DNA of 64,000 nucleotides from positions 1 through 64,000 of the forward strand of contig JBNKRZ010000032.1 of assembly GCA_050297015.1 (NCBI GenBank), read 5' to 3'. This document shows positions 43,504 to 52,266 of this stretch, one piece after another. Numbering within the stretch: the first letter of the stretch is position 1; each line of letters starts with the position of its first letter. The notes beneath the pieces were generated by a model. That model saw only the letters and a list, made by a program, of their open reading frames with translations. It was not told the origin of the DNA and made no database searches. This stretch comes from JACKJA01 sp050297015. GTDB lineage: Bacteria; Pseudomonadota; Alphaproteobacteria; Micavibrionales; Micavibrionaceae. The position numbers and the translations under genes are program-made.

Positions 43504-44899
43504 GGCTTTTTTCCTCCAGTATAGTTTTGTATTTTTCAAAGATAGCATTCCGGCGCGGGCGTCCCGTTCCGGTCAACGTCCCGTCCTGAACAGTAAAGGG
43601 CGAAACGGCATGAATTGTTTTCATCTGTGCATATTCCGGAAGTGCCTTGTTCGCCCTATCCACAGCGGCAAACACATCCACATCGCCAGCAACCGGAACA
43701 ATCAGCGCCCCCGGATAAGGCAAAGCATCGCCATAAACAATCGCTTGGGCAATTTCCGGCTGCGCCAACAAAACACTTTCCAGCCACTCCGGTGAAATAT
43801 TCCGGCCATGCGATGTTATCAAAACATTTTTCTTGCGCCCTTCAATATAAAGAAAACCATTCTCATCAAAGCGCCCCAAATCGCCTGTTGCAAAGGCGCC
43901 TTGGTGCGGCTGTCCTATATAGCCAAGAAACGCAGGATTTTGCACAACCACTTCACCGTCTTCAATACGGGCATCGACATGCGGCAAAAGCTTTCCCACC
44001 GTCTCCGGCCCGTCCGCATCCGGGACATTCATAGAAACCACAGAACCGCATTCGCTTAAACCGTAGCCTTCGTAAACGGGCAAACCCATAGCACGCGCAC
44101 CTCTCACCAATTCCGGCGCAACCTTCGATCCGCCCACGGCCAAAAACTTCAAAGCCGGAAGCGGAATCACATCCCCACTCTGCGCAACAGCCCCCATAAG
44201 CCCGCGCAGCAATTCCGGAACGAGGATCGCCGAAGAGATTGCATTCTCCTTCATAACGGAAAGCAATTGCAGAAAATCAGGTTGGAACGGGTTCCCCATC
44301 CCCATCATCTCCAGAGCATAAAGGTGGCACGTCGCTCCGGCAAAAAGCGCGGCATAAACCCCCGCCACATTTTCCAGCAAAATCGCCAAAGGCATAATGG
44401 ACAAATGAAACCCGGCATAACTGTCCCCCAGCCGTCCGACGATACTCTGCGCCACCTGCTCCAGCCCTGTTTGTGACAAACATACCCCCTTGGGGGTTCC
44501 GGTCGTGCCAGAGGTAAAAGTAATTTTGGATGTTCCCTCAGGAATGCCCGCAGCAGCAAGCGGCGCTCCGGTTCCGCCCAATCCGCGCCCTTCTTCTATC
44601 ATATGATCAATTCCGGTACTTTGAACAACATGCTGCACTTGCGCCGGCGTAAAAAAGGGCGGCAACGGTACGGATGCAACACCCGCTTTAACGGCCGCCA
44701 AATCCCACAAAATCCATTCCGGGCCATTATCCATTTGCAAACCAACACAGCGGCATTTTTCCTCTGCCAAAAGATCGGCCTTTTCTGCAATAGCCTCCGG
44801 CATATCACCGTAGGAAATAATCTCCTCACCGCCTATCAAAGCCGGACGCGCAGGAAATCGACGGGCATGTTCATTTAGCGTTTCTAACAAGTCACTCAT
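43490..44899 (-). CDS. AMP-dependent acyl-CoA/ACP synthetase-like ligase
   Basis: An adenylate-forming ligase of 469 residues, on the short side for the family. The AMP-binding motif ITFTSGTTGTPKGV (126-139) is complete. YEGYGLSECGSV, TGDLGRFDENGFLYIEGRKKNVLI and a C-terminal subdomain are present. A region in the middle is compact compared with CaiC- or FadD-type enzymes. In context it would activate a fatty or other carboxylic acid for the diiron protein and the acyltransferase-like neighbour. Substrate unknown. Confidence 0.88.
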   Translation of the reverse strand: MSDLLETLNEHARRFPARPALIGGEEIISYGDMPEAIAEKADLLAEEKCRCVGLQMDNGPEWILWDLAAVKAGVASVPLPPFFTPAQVQHVVQSTGIDHMIEEGRGLGGTGAPLAAAGIPEGTSKITFTSGTTGTPKGVCLSQTGLEQVAQSIVGRLGDSYAGFHLSIMPLAILLENVAGVYAALFAGATCHLYALEMMGMGNPFQPDFLQLLSVMKENAISSAILVPELLRGLMGAVAQSGDVIPLPALKFLAVGGSKVAPELVRGARAMGLPVYEGYGLSECGSVVSMNVPDADGPETVGKLLPHVDARIEDGEVVVQNPAFLGYIGQPHQGAFATGDLGRFDENGFLYIEGRKKNVLITSHGRNISPEWLESVLLAQPEIAQAIVYGDALPYPGALIVPVAGDVDVFAAVDRANKALPEYAQMKTIHAVSPFTVQDGTLTGTGRPRRNAIFEKYKTILEEKSHEFL

Positions 44900-44921
44900 T
44901 GTCTCAGCTCACGAAAATAGG

Positions 44922-45623
44922 CTATTTGTAATGCACACGGGGATATAAGCGCGGACGGCAATCTTCGAATTCAGCCCCCAGAGCCTTTTTCAACTTCGCA
45001 ACGCTCTTATCGACACAGCCAGCCAAAACACGGGGGTTGGTATCATAATAAGCCCCCCAGTTTTGACCGTTGCTGTGCAAGGAGGAAACATCGGCATCAC
45101 AAAGTTTTTGCGGCGCTAAACCCAACCTTTCAAAGGAACGGTGGAGGAAATCCGTTCCCGTAATCGTCGCATAGCGAATACCTTTAAAATCCAGATAGGA
45201 TGCTAGTGCAGCGTACAAAAATATTGACGCGCCATTACCGGCCGAAGCCAAATTACCGATCTCAACAATCTGCGTACGGGGCACATCCAAAAGCATATCA
45301 ACCGGCGCCCCCGTATATTGCTCCAAAAACAAAGCCTCCTGTGCAGCATAACGAAAACCGACGGCGGCCAAGACTTTCCCCGAATCATCCCGCACACTCA
45401 TTAAAATAGGATAATCAACGGATATGTCCGCACCATAAGAGCGCGCATAAATATCCTTGATAAAATCTTCCACGCGCTGCCGATCCGGTTCAAAACGCCC
45501 GGTAATATCTATGACGGAGGGCACAAGGCGACTAACTCGTTTCATCCGCCCAGGATGCAGGTACAAGTTGGCCGTATTAAGGTCATTTTCGTGAAGACGC
45601 AGTTTAAGCAAGAGATTCCTCAT
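44922..45623 (-). CDS. thermostable-hemolysin-family protein (acyltransferase-like)
   Basis: A 233-residue protein matching the thermostable hemolysin (delta-VPH) family, which has a GNAT/autoinducer-synthase-like fold. Supporting segments are LLLKLRLHENDLNTANLYLHPGRM, RVEDFIKDIYARSYGADI and VEIGNLASAGNGASIFLYAAL. There is no signal peptide, so a secreted toxin is unlikely despite the name. It is the first gene of the four-gene set, 22 bases before the ligase gene. An acyl transfer role is inferred from fold and neighbours. Confidence 0.75.
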   Translation of the reverse strand: MRNLLLKLRLHENDLNTANLYLHPGRMKRVSRLVPSVIDITGRFEPDRQRVEDFIKDIYARSYGADISVDYPILMSVRDDSGKVLAAVGFRYAAQEALFLEQYTGAPVDMLLDVPRTQIVEIGNLASAGNGASIFLYAALASYLDFKGIRYATITGTDFLHRSFERLGLAPQKLCDADVSSLHSNGQNWGAYYDTNPRVLAGCVDKSVAKLKKALGAEFEDCRPRLYPRVHYK

Positions 45624-45714
45624 AAAGACTATTTCATCTTTCTTAAGTATCTCTAAATAAGCTGAAGTGAACCTGAAGATAAAAATATCAAAAAATTCAA
45701 ATAATTACCCCATT

Positions 45715-46215
45715 TCAGGACTCATTTTTCTGTATCACGTAGCGTCTGCAAACATCTTCAAACTCTTTAACCAACGCCGCGCCCGCAACGCCGCCATCGC
45801 CAAACATCTTATGACGCATCACGGCAAGCACAGCTTTTTGCAAATGATCGGTTATATCTATAATAGCCTGATCGGCCTCTTCAGTATTATCCAAAACGCC
45901 CAAAACAGCCTCCGCCAACGTTGTAATCAACGGATAATTAAATGTCCCCGCATTCGCCTTAAGATTCATAATCGGATGTATAGCGGCCTCTATCATCTCC
46001 CTCTCTGATATTTCAGCATTTTGCACAGCGAAAATCAGACGAGCAAGCTCATCTATATGCGGCATCGCAATCTGTTCAAAATCAGCACCATTCGTTTCGA
46101 TGACATCTTGCGCCGCGGCCACGTCTTCCTGCGCAATTTTTCCGGTTCCAACTTTATTCTGCAACTCTCTTGATGCCGGGATTTTTCTAGTTTTGTAGGG
46201 TTTAGGATCGTCCAT
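45715..46215 (-). CDS. helical protein of unknown function, possibly CheE-like
   Basis: About 166 residues from ATG 46215, with GGAGG eight bases upstream; a TTG five codons earlier would put the GGAGG inside the gene. It is a mostly helical, cytoplasmic protein with no membrane segment. It has the layout of the next protein: basic N-terminus, a LQNKVGTG segment, then an amphipathic bundle (AAAQDVIETNGADFEQI). That layout recalls the alphaproteobacterial chemotaxis accessory CheE, with low certainty. It is the last gene of the receiver module. Confidence 0.55.
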   Translation of the reverse strand: MDDPKPYKTRKIPASRELQNKVGTGKIAQEDVAAAQDVIETNGADFEQIAMPHIDELARLIFAVQNAEISEREMIEAAIHPIMNLKANAGTFNYPLITTLAEAVLGVLDNTEEADQAIIDITDHLQKAVLAVMRHKMFGDGGVAGAALVKEFEDVCRRYVIQKNES

Positions 46216-46236
46216 ATTGCTATCCTCCAATCACGA

Positions 46237-46779
46237 CTACTTATAGCGTTCAATCGCCTGAGCAACAATTTCCTTAAGCTCTTCTGCTTTCGGTCCACCA
46301 TGATCCTTGATATTTTCATGATATACAACCCACATCACATCCAAATGCGCACGCACAATCACATGATGGGCCTCGTTTTTTATATCAATATCCGCGGCAA
46401 ACGCCCGCAAGGAAGCTCCAAAATGCTTCATAAGCCCATACCCGAAGGTTGCCGCCAAATCCTTAACATGGTTTGCGTAGTGATAGACTTCCTCTATTTC
46501 CGTATAGGCACGCCCATTGGACACGGCCAGCGCCGCCTCCCAAGCGCCTTCCAACTTACCCAAGACATCCTTGAGCTCCTCAACATAGACCGCCCCTTCA
46601 TCTTTTATCGCTAAATCAGCCCGCTCAATAGCTTTAGGATCAAGAAAGCCGGGCGCCGCATCTGGAGAAGGCGCGCCAGCTTTCAGCTTTAAACGGTTTA
46701 CGCGATGGAAAACTTCTACATGCGGCGCCTCCTGCCGGTCCTCAGCGCATTTCATTTCATCTTCATCAGACTTGCTCAT
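46237..46779 (-). CDS. helical protein of unknown function, paralogue-like partner of the receiver
   Basis: A 180-residue helical protein: acidic start, NRLKLKAG segment, then a four-helix-like bundle (AIKDEGAVYVEELKDVLGKLEGAWEAAL; IVRAHLDVMWVVYHENIKDHGG). A histidine in the last helices might serve as a phosphotransfer site, but no clear HPt motif is seen. It overlaps the receiver gene by 14 bases and precedes its smaller relative by 21. CheE-like or HPt-like are the two options. Confidence 0.55.
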   Translation of the reverse strand: MSKSDEDEMKCAEDRQEAPHVEVFHRVNRLKLKAGAPSPDAAPGFLDPKAIERADLAIKDEGAVYVEELKDVLGKLEGAWEAALAVSNGRAYTEIEEVYHYANHVKDLAATFGYGLMKHFGASLRAFAADIDIKNEAHHVIVRAHLDVMWVVYHENIKDHGGPKAEELKEIVAQAIERYK

Positions 46780-47389
46780 GGCTCTCTTTTATCTCCTCCG
46801 GGTTCATTTTGCGTTTTTCCTCACCGTTAAAGGCCTGAACCTTCCGCCGGCGATCCGGACCAAAAAAATCAGGGGCCTTAATAAAAGGACGAGGATGGTC
46901 GATCACATGCAATATGCGGCGCGCCAGTTTTTGTGCGGCTATCGGCTTGACCATGACTTCACTCGCCCCATGATCACGACCGCTAATGACAACCTCTTCG
47001 TTGGTATAGGCACTGCATAAGATCATGGGCAAGAACTTGACCGCATCCTTTTTATGACCGCGCACCCAATCCATCAAAGCCACGCCGTCGCCGCCCTCCT
47101 CCGGCATAAGCCAGTCGACAATCACAATATCGACGGGGTCGCGGGCACCCGCATCAGAATTAAACATCGCCAGCACTCTCTTGCCTTCATCGGCGCTATT
47201 TGCCATCAACACCTTGCCAACACCAAATTCCCGCAACATCGTCGCCATAAGATGGGCCATAAAGGGATAATCTTCCACGATCAATATCGTAAAAGCGCCA
47301 AGGCTATAAGGGCTCTCGTCTTCCTGTTGTTTCTGAGATGATTGGGCGTCAATAGACATATGCGGCAAATTATCAGGTTTCTCGTTCAA
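46766..47389 (-). CDS. single-domain response regulator with short extensions
   Basis: A receiver domain (about 33-155) with acidic pocket VED, phosphoacceptor D92 in VIVDWLMPEEGG, and conserved CSAYT and VMVKPIAAQKL around the switch and Lys. It has no DNA-binding or enzymatic output; the C-terminal 45 residues are basic and helical. The likely start is TTG, with GGTGG five bases upstream; an ATG ten codons in lacks a site. It is the first gene of the three-gene module. Output through its two helical partners is inferred. Confidence 0.85.
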   Translation of the reverse strand: MNEKPDNLPHMSIDAQSSQKQQEDESPYSLGAFTILIVEDYPFMAHLMATMLREFGVGKVLMANSADEGKRVLAMFNSDAGARDPVDIVIVDWLMPEEGGDGVALMDWVRGHKKDAVKFLPMILCSAYTNEEVVISGRDHGASEVMVKPIAAQKLARRILHVIDHPRPFIKAPDFFGPDRRRKVQAFNGEEKRKMNPEEIKESHEQV

Positions 47390-47454
47390 ATGCCACCCAG
47401 AGTACTATTCACACCTTTCAAATAAAAGGATTAAAGTGACCCTGCTGTTCCCTC

Positions 47455-47484
47455 TTGCTCATCCCTGCCGGTTCACGGTACAAT
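47455..47484 (+). promoter_or_regulatory. candidate promoter for etfBA
   Basis: TTGCTC and TACAAT are 18 bases apart, with the -10 box about 50 bases before the etfB start. The -10 matches five of six consensus bases and the -35 three or four. Confidence 0.5.
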
Positions 47485-47534
47485 GGAAAGTGTTCTTAAT
47501 ATTTTCACTCACCTTATAAAGATAACCAATCACC

Positions 47535-48284
47535 ATGAAAATCCTTGTCCCCGTTAAGCGCGTTATTGATGCCTATGTCACCATCCGGGTCAAAGCCGAT
47601 GGCAGCGGTGTCGAAACGCAAAATGTCAAAATGTCCATGAACCCTTTCTGTGAGATTGCCGTTGAAGAGGCCGTCCGCATGAAAGAAAACGGCAAAGCCG
47701 ACGAAATCATAGCCGTGACGGCCGGCGAAGAAAAATGTCAGGAAACCCTGCGCACGGCGCTAGCGATGGGAGCAGATCGCGCCATTCACATCAAAACCGA
47801 TGAAAAACTGGAGCCTTTGGCCGTAGCCAAATTACTAAAGGCACTAAGCGATCAAGAAAATCCTGACCTGATCCTGATGGGAAAACAAGCCATTGACGGC
47901 GACAACAACCAAACCGGCCAAATGCTCGCGGCGCTTGGCGGCTGGGCACAGGGCACATTCGCCTCAGAGATAGAAATCAGCGATGGCACCGCAACCGTCA
48001 CGCGCGAAATAGACGGCGGGATGGAGACGCTCAAAATGTCCCTGCCGGCCGTCATTACCGCTGACTTACGCTTGAACGAGCCGCGTTACGCTTCACTTCC
48101 CAACATTATGAAGGCCAAGAAAAAGCCGATAGAGGGCACCACGCCTGAGGCTTTAGGGGTGGATATAGCGCCCCGAACAAAAGTTCTAAAGGTTTCTGAA
48201 CCGCCCGTGCGTCAAGCCGGGATTAAGGTCGAAAGCGTTGCCGCATTGGTCGACAAACTGAAAAACGAAGCAAAGGTACTGTAA
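47535..48284 (+). CDS. etfB: electron transfer flavoprotein beta subunit
   Basis: With EtfA, carries electrons from acyl-CoA and related dehydrogenases to ETF-ubiquinone oxidoreductase. The 249-residue protein starts MKILVPVKRVIDAYVTIRV and has the AMP-binding domain features (GMGADRAIHI, MGKQAIDGDNNQTGQMLAALGGW) and the LPAVITADLRLNEPRYASLPNI loop that contacts partner dehydrogenases. etfA follows 3 bases later. The ribosome site is weak (AAAGAT). Confidence 0.97.
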   Translation: MKILVPVKRVIDAYVTIRVKADGSGVETQNVKMSMNPFCEIAVEEAVRMKENGKADEIIAVTAGEEKCQETLRTALAMGADRAIHIKTDEKLEPLAVAKLLKALSDQENPDLILMGKQAIDGDNNQTGQMLAALGGWAQGTFASEIEISDGTATVTREIDGGMETLKMSLPAVITADLRLNEPRYASLPNIMKAKKKPIEGTTPEALGVDIAPRTKVLKVSEPPVRQAGIKVESVAALVDKLKNEAKVL

Positions 48285-48287
48285 GCC

Positions 48288-49220
48288 ATGTCTGTTCTTG
48301 TTATCGCCGAACATAATAATCAAACGTTCAACCCAAACCTTTTGAATACGGTCACAGCCGCCCGGCAAGCCGATTCCGATATTCATGTCCTGATTGCGGG
48401 CGCGGGCAGTGACGCCGTTGCGCAAGCGGCCACACAAATTCACGGCGTGAGCAAAGTGCTGCACGCTGATGATCCAGCCTATGAGCACGGTCTGGCGGAA
48501 AACCTTGCCAAGCTGGCTGAAAGCTTATCCAGTGCTTACGGGCATATTATGGCTCCGGCCTCCTTTTTCGGGAAAAATTTTATGCCGCGCCTTGCTGCAT
48601 GTCTCGACGTGCAGGCTATATCCGATATTAGCGCCATAGAAAGCGCGGATACGTTCGTACGCCCGGTTTATGCGGGGAACGCCTTCGAAACCGTACAAAG
48701 CCTCGACGCTATAAAAGTCATCACCATCCGGCCAACAGCTTTCGATGCCGCCAAGGCTGATGGTGGGAACGCGCCGTTGGAGACAATCGGCTCTGTGGGT
48801 GATACTGAACTGACCAGTTTTGTCTCACGGGCGCTCACGGAAAGCACACGTCCGGACCTTGCTACAGCAAAAATCATTATTTCCGGCGGACGCGGTTTGG
48901 GGAGCAACGAAGATTTTCACAAAATTCTTGAACCCGTGGCCGACAAACTTGGCGCCGCTATTGGCGCCTCCCGTGCAGCTGTTGATGCGGGCTATTGCGC
49001 CAACGATCTTCAGGTCGGGCAAACCGGAAAAATCGTCGCACCGGAGCTTTACATCGCTGTCGGGATTTCCGGGGCCATCCAGCATTTAGCCGGCATGAAG
49101 GATTCAAAAGTTATCGTTGCCATCAACAAAGATGAGGAAGCGCCCATATTTTCCATTGCGGATTACGGCCTCGTCGCCGATTTGTTTGATGCCGTACCGG
49201 AGCTGGAATCAGCTCTTTAA
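48288..49220 (+). CDS. etfA: electron transfer flavoprotein alpha subunit
   Basis: Holds the redox FAD of ETF. The 310-residue protein has an N-terminal domain (1-185) and the C-terminal FAD domain with IISGGRGLGSNEDF, GASRAAVDAGY, VGQTGKIVAPELYIAVGISGAIQHLAGM and KVIVAINKDEEAPIFSIADYGLVAD. It is complete, co-transcribed with etfB, and ends 11 bases before the convergent PEBP gene. Confidence 0.97.
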   Translation: MSVLVIAEHNNQTFNPNLLNTVTAARQADSDIHVLIAGAGSDAVAQAATQIHGVSKVLHADDPAYEHGLAENLAKLAESLSSAYGHIMAPASFFGKNFMPRLAACLDVQAISDISAIESADTFVRPVYAGNAFETVQSLDAIKVITIRPTAFDAAKADGGNAPLETIGSVGDTELTSFVSRALTESTRPDLATAKIIISGGRGLGSNEDFHKILEPVADKLGAAIGASRAAVDAGYCANDLQVGQTGKIVAPELYIAVGISGAIQHLAGMKDSKVIVAINKDEEAPIFSIADYGLVADLFDAVPELESAL

Positions 49221-49231
49221 GAAAGCGGACT

Positions 49232-50035
49232 CTACATTCTGAAATAGTGGACAACGGGAAGCTCTGCCGCATCAATGATGTGGCCGTTCATGACCGCAAT
49301 CAATTCTTCGCGTGAACCGCCGCCCGAAATTTCCAAAGCCGTATCCAGCGCAAAAAGGCGAAAGACATACGGCACAACACCGCGCGGTTCACAAGGTCCG
49401 GCATACCCCGCATTGCGATGACCGTTCAGCGTTTGAGCCATCTCATCCTCAAGCTGCGCTACTTTGGCAACATCCTTCCCTATCCCCGTTTTCGTCCCGG
49501 CAATATTAAACAGCGCCCAATTCAAAAAAGCGGGGTTATCCGACTTTCGTTGCTCCATAAACAAAACGAAGCTTTGTGTCCCCTCCGGAGCCCCCTCCCA
49601 ATGAATCGGAGGAGAAATATTATCCCAATAGCACGTATAGGTCAGCGGTAGACGCTTGCCTTTCTTAACCGCGGGGCTGGTTATTTTTAACGTTCCCGCC
49701 AGATGATCCATCTGTAATACCGCACGATCAACATCCGTGTCTTTCTGAACAGCCTGCGGCACGGGGAGCGGCACCTCGGCCTTCATCATCTCTTTTCCCT
49801 CAACAGGAACCATTGCACGTTCTTGGCCCTCTTCAGTAGCATCAATCCCTAGAGTCCTATCGGCTTGGAGCTGCTCTGCGCTCTCCACCACAGCAAGCTC
49901 CCGTTCGGGCGCAGTAGAGTTCAAGCCAAAATGAATCCCGGCAGCAATCGCCGCAACAAACAAAAGAAAAAGCCAAATCTCAATTTTAACCTTAATGCCA
50001 TCGTTCTTTTTCTCTTTGTCCGCATCATTTTTCAT
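49232..50035 (-). CDS. membrane-anchored PEBP-family protein (YbhB/YbcL-like)
   Basis: A 267-residue protein with a cytoplasmic Lys/Asp-rich tip, one transmembrane segment (about 20-40, IWLFLLFVAAIAAGIHFGL), a linker of about 80 residues rich in Glu and Val, and a phosphatidylethanolamine-binding domain (about 115-267) with the conserved YTCYWDNISPPIHWEGAPEGTQSF and NAGYAGPCEPRG blocks. Bacterial members are mostly uncharacterised. The N-terminal anchor is unusual, since YbhB itself is soluble. The domain probably faces the periplasm. Confidence 0.88.
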   Translation of the reverse strand: MKNDADKEKKNDGIKVKIEIWLFLLFVAAIAAGIHFGLNSTAPERELAVVESAEQLQADRTLGIDATEEGQERAMVPVEGKEMMKAEVPLPVPQAVQKDTDVDRAVLQMDHLAGTLKITSPAVKKGKRLPLTYTCYWDNISPPIHWEGAPEGTQSFVLFMEQRKSDNPAFLNWALFNIAGTKTGIGKDVAKVAQLEDEMAQTLNGHRNAGYAGPCEPRGVVPYVFRLFALDTALEISGGGSREELIAVMNGHIIDAAELPVVHYFRM

Positions 50036-50195
50036 GCCGTTTCCTTTCCTGTCCTTTCAAACTATCAATATAGCTTACCCCGCACAAGCTTGCGCGAAAA
50101 GAGATTTGAAGCTTGACACTTCCTAAAGATCAATGCTGAATATGCACACTCTTAACTCCGTGCGGGATCCGCGCGACAAACAGTGATAAAAACAC

Positions 50196-51056
50196 ATGAG
50201 CGTTTCTCCTGAAACTTCCCTCCCCTCCGAAAAACAAGTCACCGTTCGCCTTGCCCGCAACAAGGAAGAAATCGAAGCGGCACAACGCTTGCGTTACAAA
50301 GTATTTTACGAAGAATACGCCGCCAAAGCAGATGAAGCAACGGCCCTCGAAAAGCGGGACTTTGATGCCTTTGATGAAGTTGCCGATCACCTGATTGTTA
50401 TTGATAGCCGCATAGAGCTGCCTCAAGACCAAATCGTGGGAACATACCGCTTGCTACGCCGGGAAATAGCCGAGAGAAACGGCCGCTTTTACACCAGTGA
50501 CGAATACGACATCGCTCCTCTGCTCAATAGCGAAAACACCCTTCTGGAGCTCGGGCGTTCCTGTGTCCTTGAGCCCTACCGCACGCGCCCAGTTCTTCAA
50601 ATGCTGTGGCAAGGCATTACCAATTATATGATCGACCACCGCATTGATCTAATGTTCGGTTGCGCGAGCTTTCACGGCACCGATGTAAACGCCATAGCCG
50701 AGTCACTTTCCTACCTTCATCACTACCACCACGCGCCGAAAGAGCTATGCCCGCGCGCACTATCCGGGGTCTATGTAGACATGAACATCATCCCGAAGGA
50801 TCAAATTGATCCCATACAGGCCCTTAAAAACTTACCGCCACTTATCAAAGGCTATATCCGTCTGGGGGCCTACATAGGGGACGGCGCTTACGTCGATGAG
50901 CAGTTTGACACAACGGATGTCTGCATTGTTTTCCCTATTCGCAATGCCAGTGAGAGTTACCGCCGTTTTTACGCCCGGAAAGTAAACCGCCATATTCCGG
51001 GACCGAACGAAGATTGGGAAACATCCCCTCTCTTGCAGAATAAAGAAACGGCCTGA
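50196..51056 (+). CDS. olsB: ornithine N-acyltransferase (OlsB-like)
   Basis: GNAT-type enzyme that transfers a 3-hydroxyacyl chain from ACP to ornithine, the first step of ornithine-lipid synthesis. The 286-residue protein shows the family segments RYKVFYEEYAAKAD, ADHLIVIDSRI, LELGRSCVLEPYRTRPVLQMLW and CASFHGTD. A PlsC-type gene follows and overlaps by 1 base, as in olsBA operons. A perfect TTGACA lies 80 bases before the start but lacks a good -10. Confidence 0.9.
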   Translation: MSVSPETSLPSEKQVTVRLARNKEEIEAAQRLRYKVFYEEYAAKADEATALEKRDFDAFDEVADHLIVIDSRIELPQDQIVGTYRLLRREIAERNGRFYTSDEYDIAPLLNSENTLLELGRSCVLEPYRTRPVLQMLWQGITNYMIDHRIDLMFGCASFHGTDVNAIAESLSYLHHYHHAPKELCPRALSGVYVDMNIIPKDQIDPIQALKNLPPLIKGYIRLGAYIGDGAYVDEQFDTTDVCIVFPIRNASESYRRFYARKVNRHIPGPNEDWETSPLLQNKETA

Positions 51057-51859
51057 TGCGAACAGTCATAGCCCTCTTTCGTTTTTTCCTTTTTGCGCTG
51101 CTGTGCCTTGCCGTCACACTCACCCAGCCGCTCGTCCTGCTTTTGACCGGCGGCAAAGGGCAAGTACCTTACATTATACCGCGTCTCTGGCACCGCATTG
51201 TCTGTGCGATATTTGACATAAAAATCGAGGTTGAAGGCGATGTCTACACAAAAAGCCAAGTCATGTACGTGGCCAATCATTTGTCTTACCTCGACATTCC
51301 TGCACTAGGGAGCCTCCTGACGGCCTCTTTCATCGCCAAGGAAGACGTGGCCCATTGGCCCTTGTTCGGCTTTCTCTCAAAGCTACAGCAAACAGCATTC
51401 ATCAGCCGTGACCGTCACACCGTCATGGAGGGCAAGAACGCTTTGGAAAATATGCGCGATGACGGGAAAAACATGATCCTGTTTGCGGAAGGTACCTCAA
51501 CACCGGGCACGGAAGTCCTCCCCTTCAAATCAAGCCTTTTCAGTATAGCCCTCAAAGCGAAGACGAAAGATGCCCCTGCGCCCTCCTTGCTTATCCAGCC
51601 CGTCACGATTATTTTACAACGCATTGACAACCGCGTCCCAACCACCACGGACGCACGGGACTTATACGCCTGGCACGGCGCTATGACGTTAGCCCCTCAC
51701 CTGTGGTCTTTTGCCAGATGCCGGGGCGCGCGCTTGAACGTCATTTTTCATCCGCCTTGCCAACCTGCCGATTATCAAAGCCGCAAGGCACTTGCCGTTT
51801 ATTGTGAGGCACAAGTCAGGAACGGACTTGACACCGCCCACGAAAGCAAGGCAGCATAG
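51056..51859 (+). CDS. olsA: 1-acyl-glycerol-3-phosphate/lyso-ornithine-lipid acyltransferase (OlsA-like)
   Basis: Inner-membrane O-acyltransferase; in the olsBA setting it would acylate lyso-ornithine lipid. The 267-residue protein has an N-terminal hydrophobic helix, catalytic NHxxxxD as NHLSYLD (H75, D80), FISRDR and FAEGTSTPG motifs. A plain PlsC role in phosphatidic acid synthesis is the alternative, but the overlap with olsB favours OlsA. The ATG overlaps the olsB stop. Confidence 0.88.
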   Translation: MRTVIALFRFFLFALLCLAVTLTQPLVLLLTGGKGQVPYIIPRLWHRIVCAIFDIKIEVEGDVYTKSQVMYVANHLSYLDIPALGSLLTASFIAKEDVAHWPLFGFLSKLQQTAFISRDRHTVMEGKNALENMRDDGKNMILFAEGTSTPGTEVLPFKSSLFSIALKAKTKDAPAPSLLIQPVTIILQRIDNRVPTTTDARDLYAWHGAMTLAPHLWSFARCRGARLNVIFHPPCQPADYQSRKALAVYCEAQVRNGLDTAHESKAA

Positions 51860-51887
51860 TCCCCGGTTAAACAAGGAGAATTAATAC

Positions 51888-52112
51888 ATGCCCTTCACAT
51901 CCCAAGATGCTCAACGCCTGCAAATCTATCTCCAGAGAAAACTGGGGAATGATAAGATCGCGCTGCGCACCCGTTCGCAAGCTGATGATTCCGTCGAAGT
52001 TTTGCTGGATGGCGAATTTCTCGGCGTTGTTTATAAAGATGACGAAGATGGTGAAGTCTCCTACGATTTCAACATGGCTATTTTAGACATAGACCTGCCG
52101 GTTTCCGTATAA
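51888..52112 (+). CDS. DUF3126 family protein
   Basis: A 74-residue cytoplasmic protein, all of it within the family: QRLQIYLQRKLGNDKIALR followed by EVLLDGEFLGVVYKDDEDGEVSYDFNMAILDIDL. It is a small alphaproteobacterial family of unknown function. AAGGAG ahead of the ATG is strong. It follows olsA by 28 bases. Confidence 0.9.
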   Translation: MPFTSQDAQRLQIYLQRKLGNDKIALRTRSQADDSVEVLLDGEFLGVVYKDDEDGEVSYDFNMAILDIDLPVSV

Positions 52113-52136
52113 GACCACTGTCATGACATCATAGCT

Positions 52137-52166
52137 TTGTCAAAGCGCTGGACTTCCCGTTACAAT
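52137..52166 (+). promoter_or_regulatory. candidate sigma70 promoter P1
   Basis: TTGTCA and TACAAT lie 18 bases apart; each matches five of six consensus bases. It drives towards the exported-protein gene at 52267. Confidence 0.55.
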
Positions 52167-52195
52167 AAAGGTAGCCGATATTCTCGAATATTTTC

Positions 52196-52225
52196 TTCCA
52201 GCCCTCCTGCTATTTCTGTTACAAT
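52196..52225 (+). promoter_or_regulatory. candidate second promoter P2
   Basis: A second GTTACAATTAAAG, near-identical to the -10 region of P1, stands about 42 bases before the ATG at 52267. Its -35 (TTCCAG at 18 bases) is weak. The repeated -10 context suggests tandem promoters. Confidence 0.35.
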
Positions 52226-52266
52226 TAAAGTTGTGCTGGATGTTTGCGTGAGGAGAAGTAAAAACA

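Noticed and set aside
44922..45623. Secreted hemolysin toxin
   Set aside because: No signal peptide or pore-forming features; the fold and neighbours point to an acyltransferase-like enzyme.
50113..50142. Promoter for olsB from the perfect TTGACA
   Set aside because: No acceptable -10 box at 16-19 bases; too weak to list as a feature.
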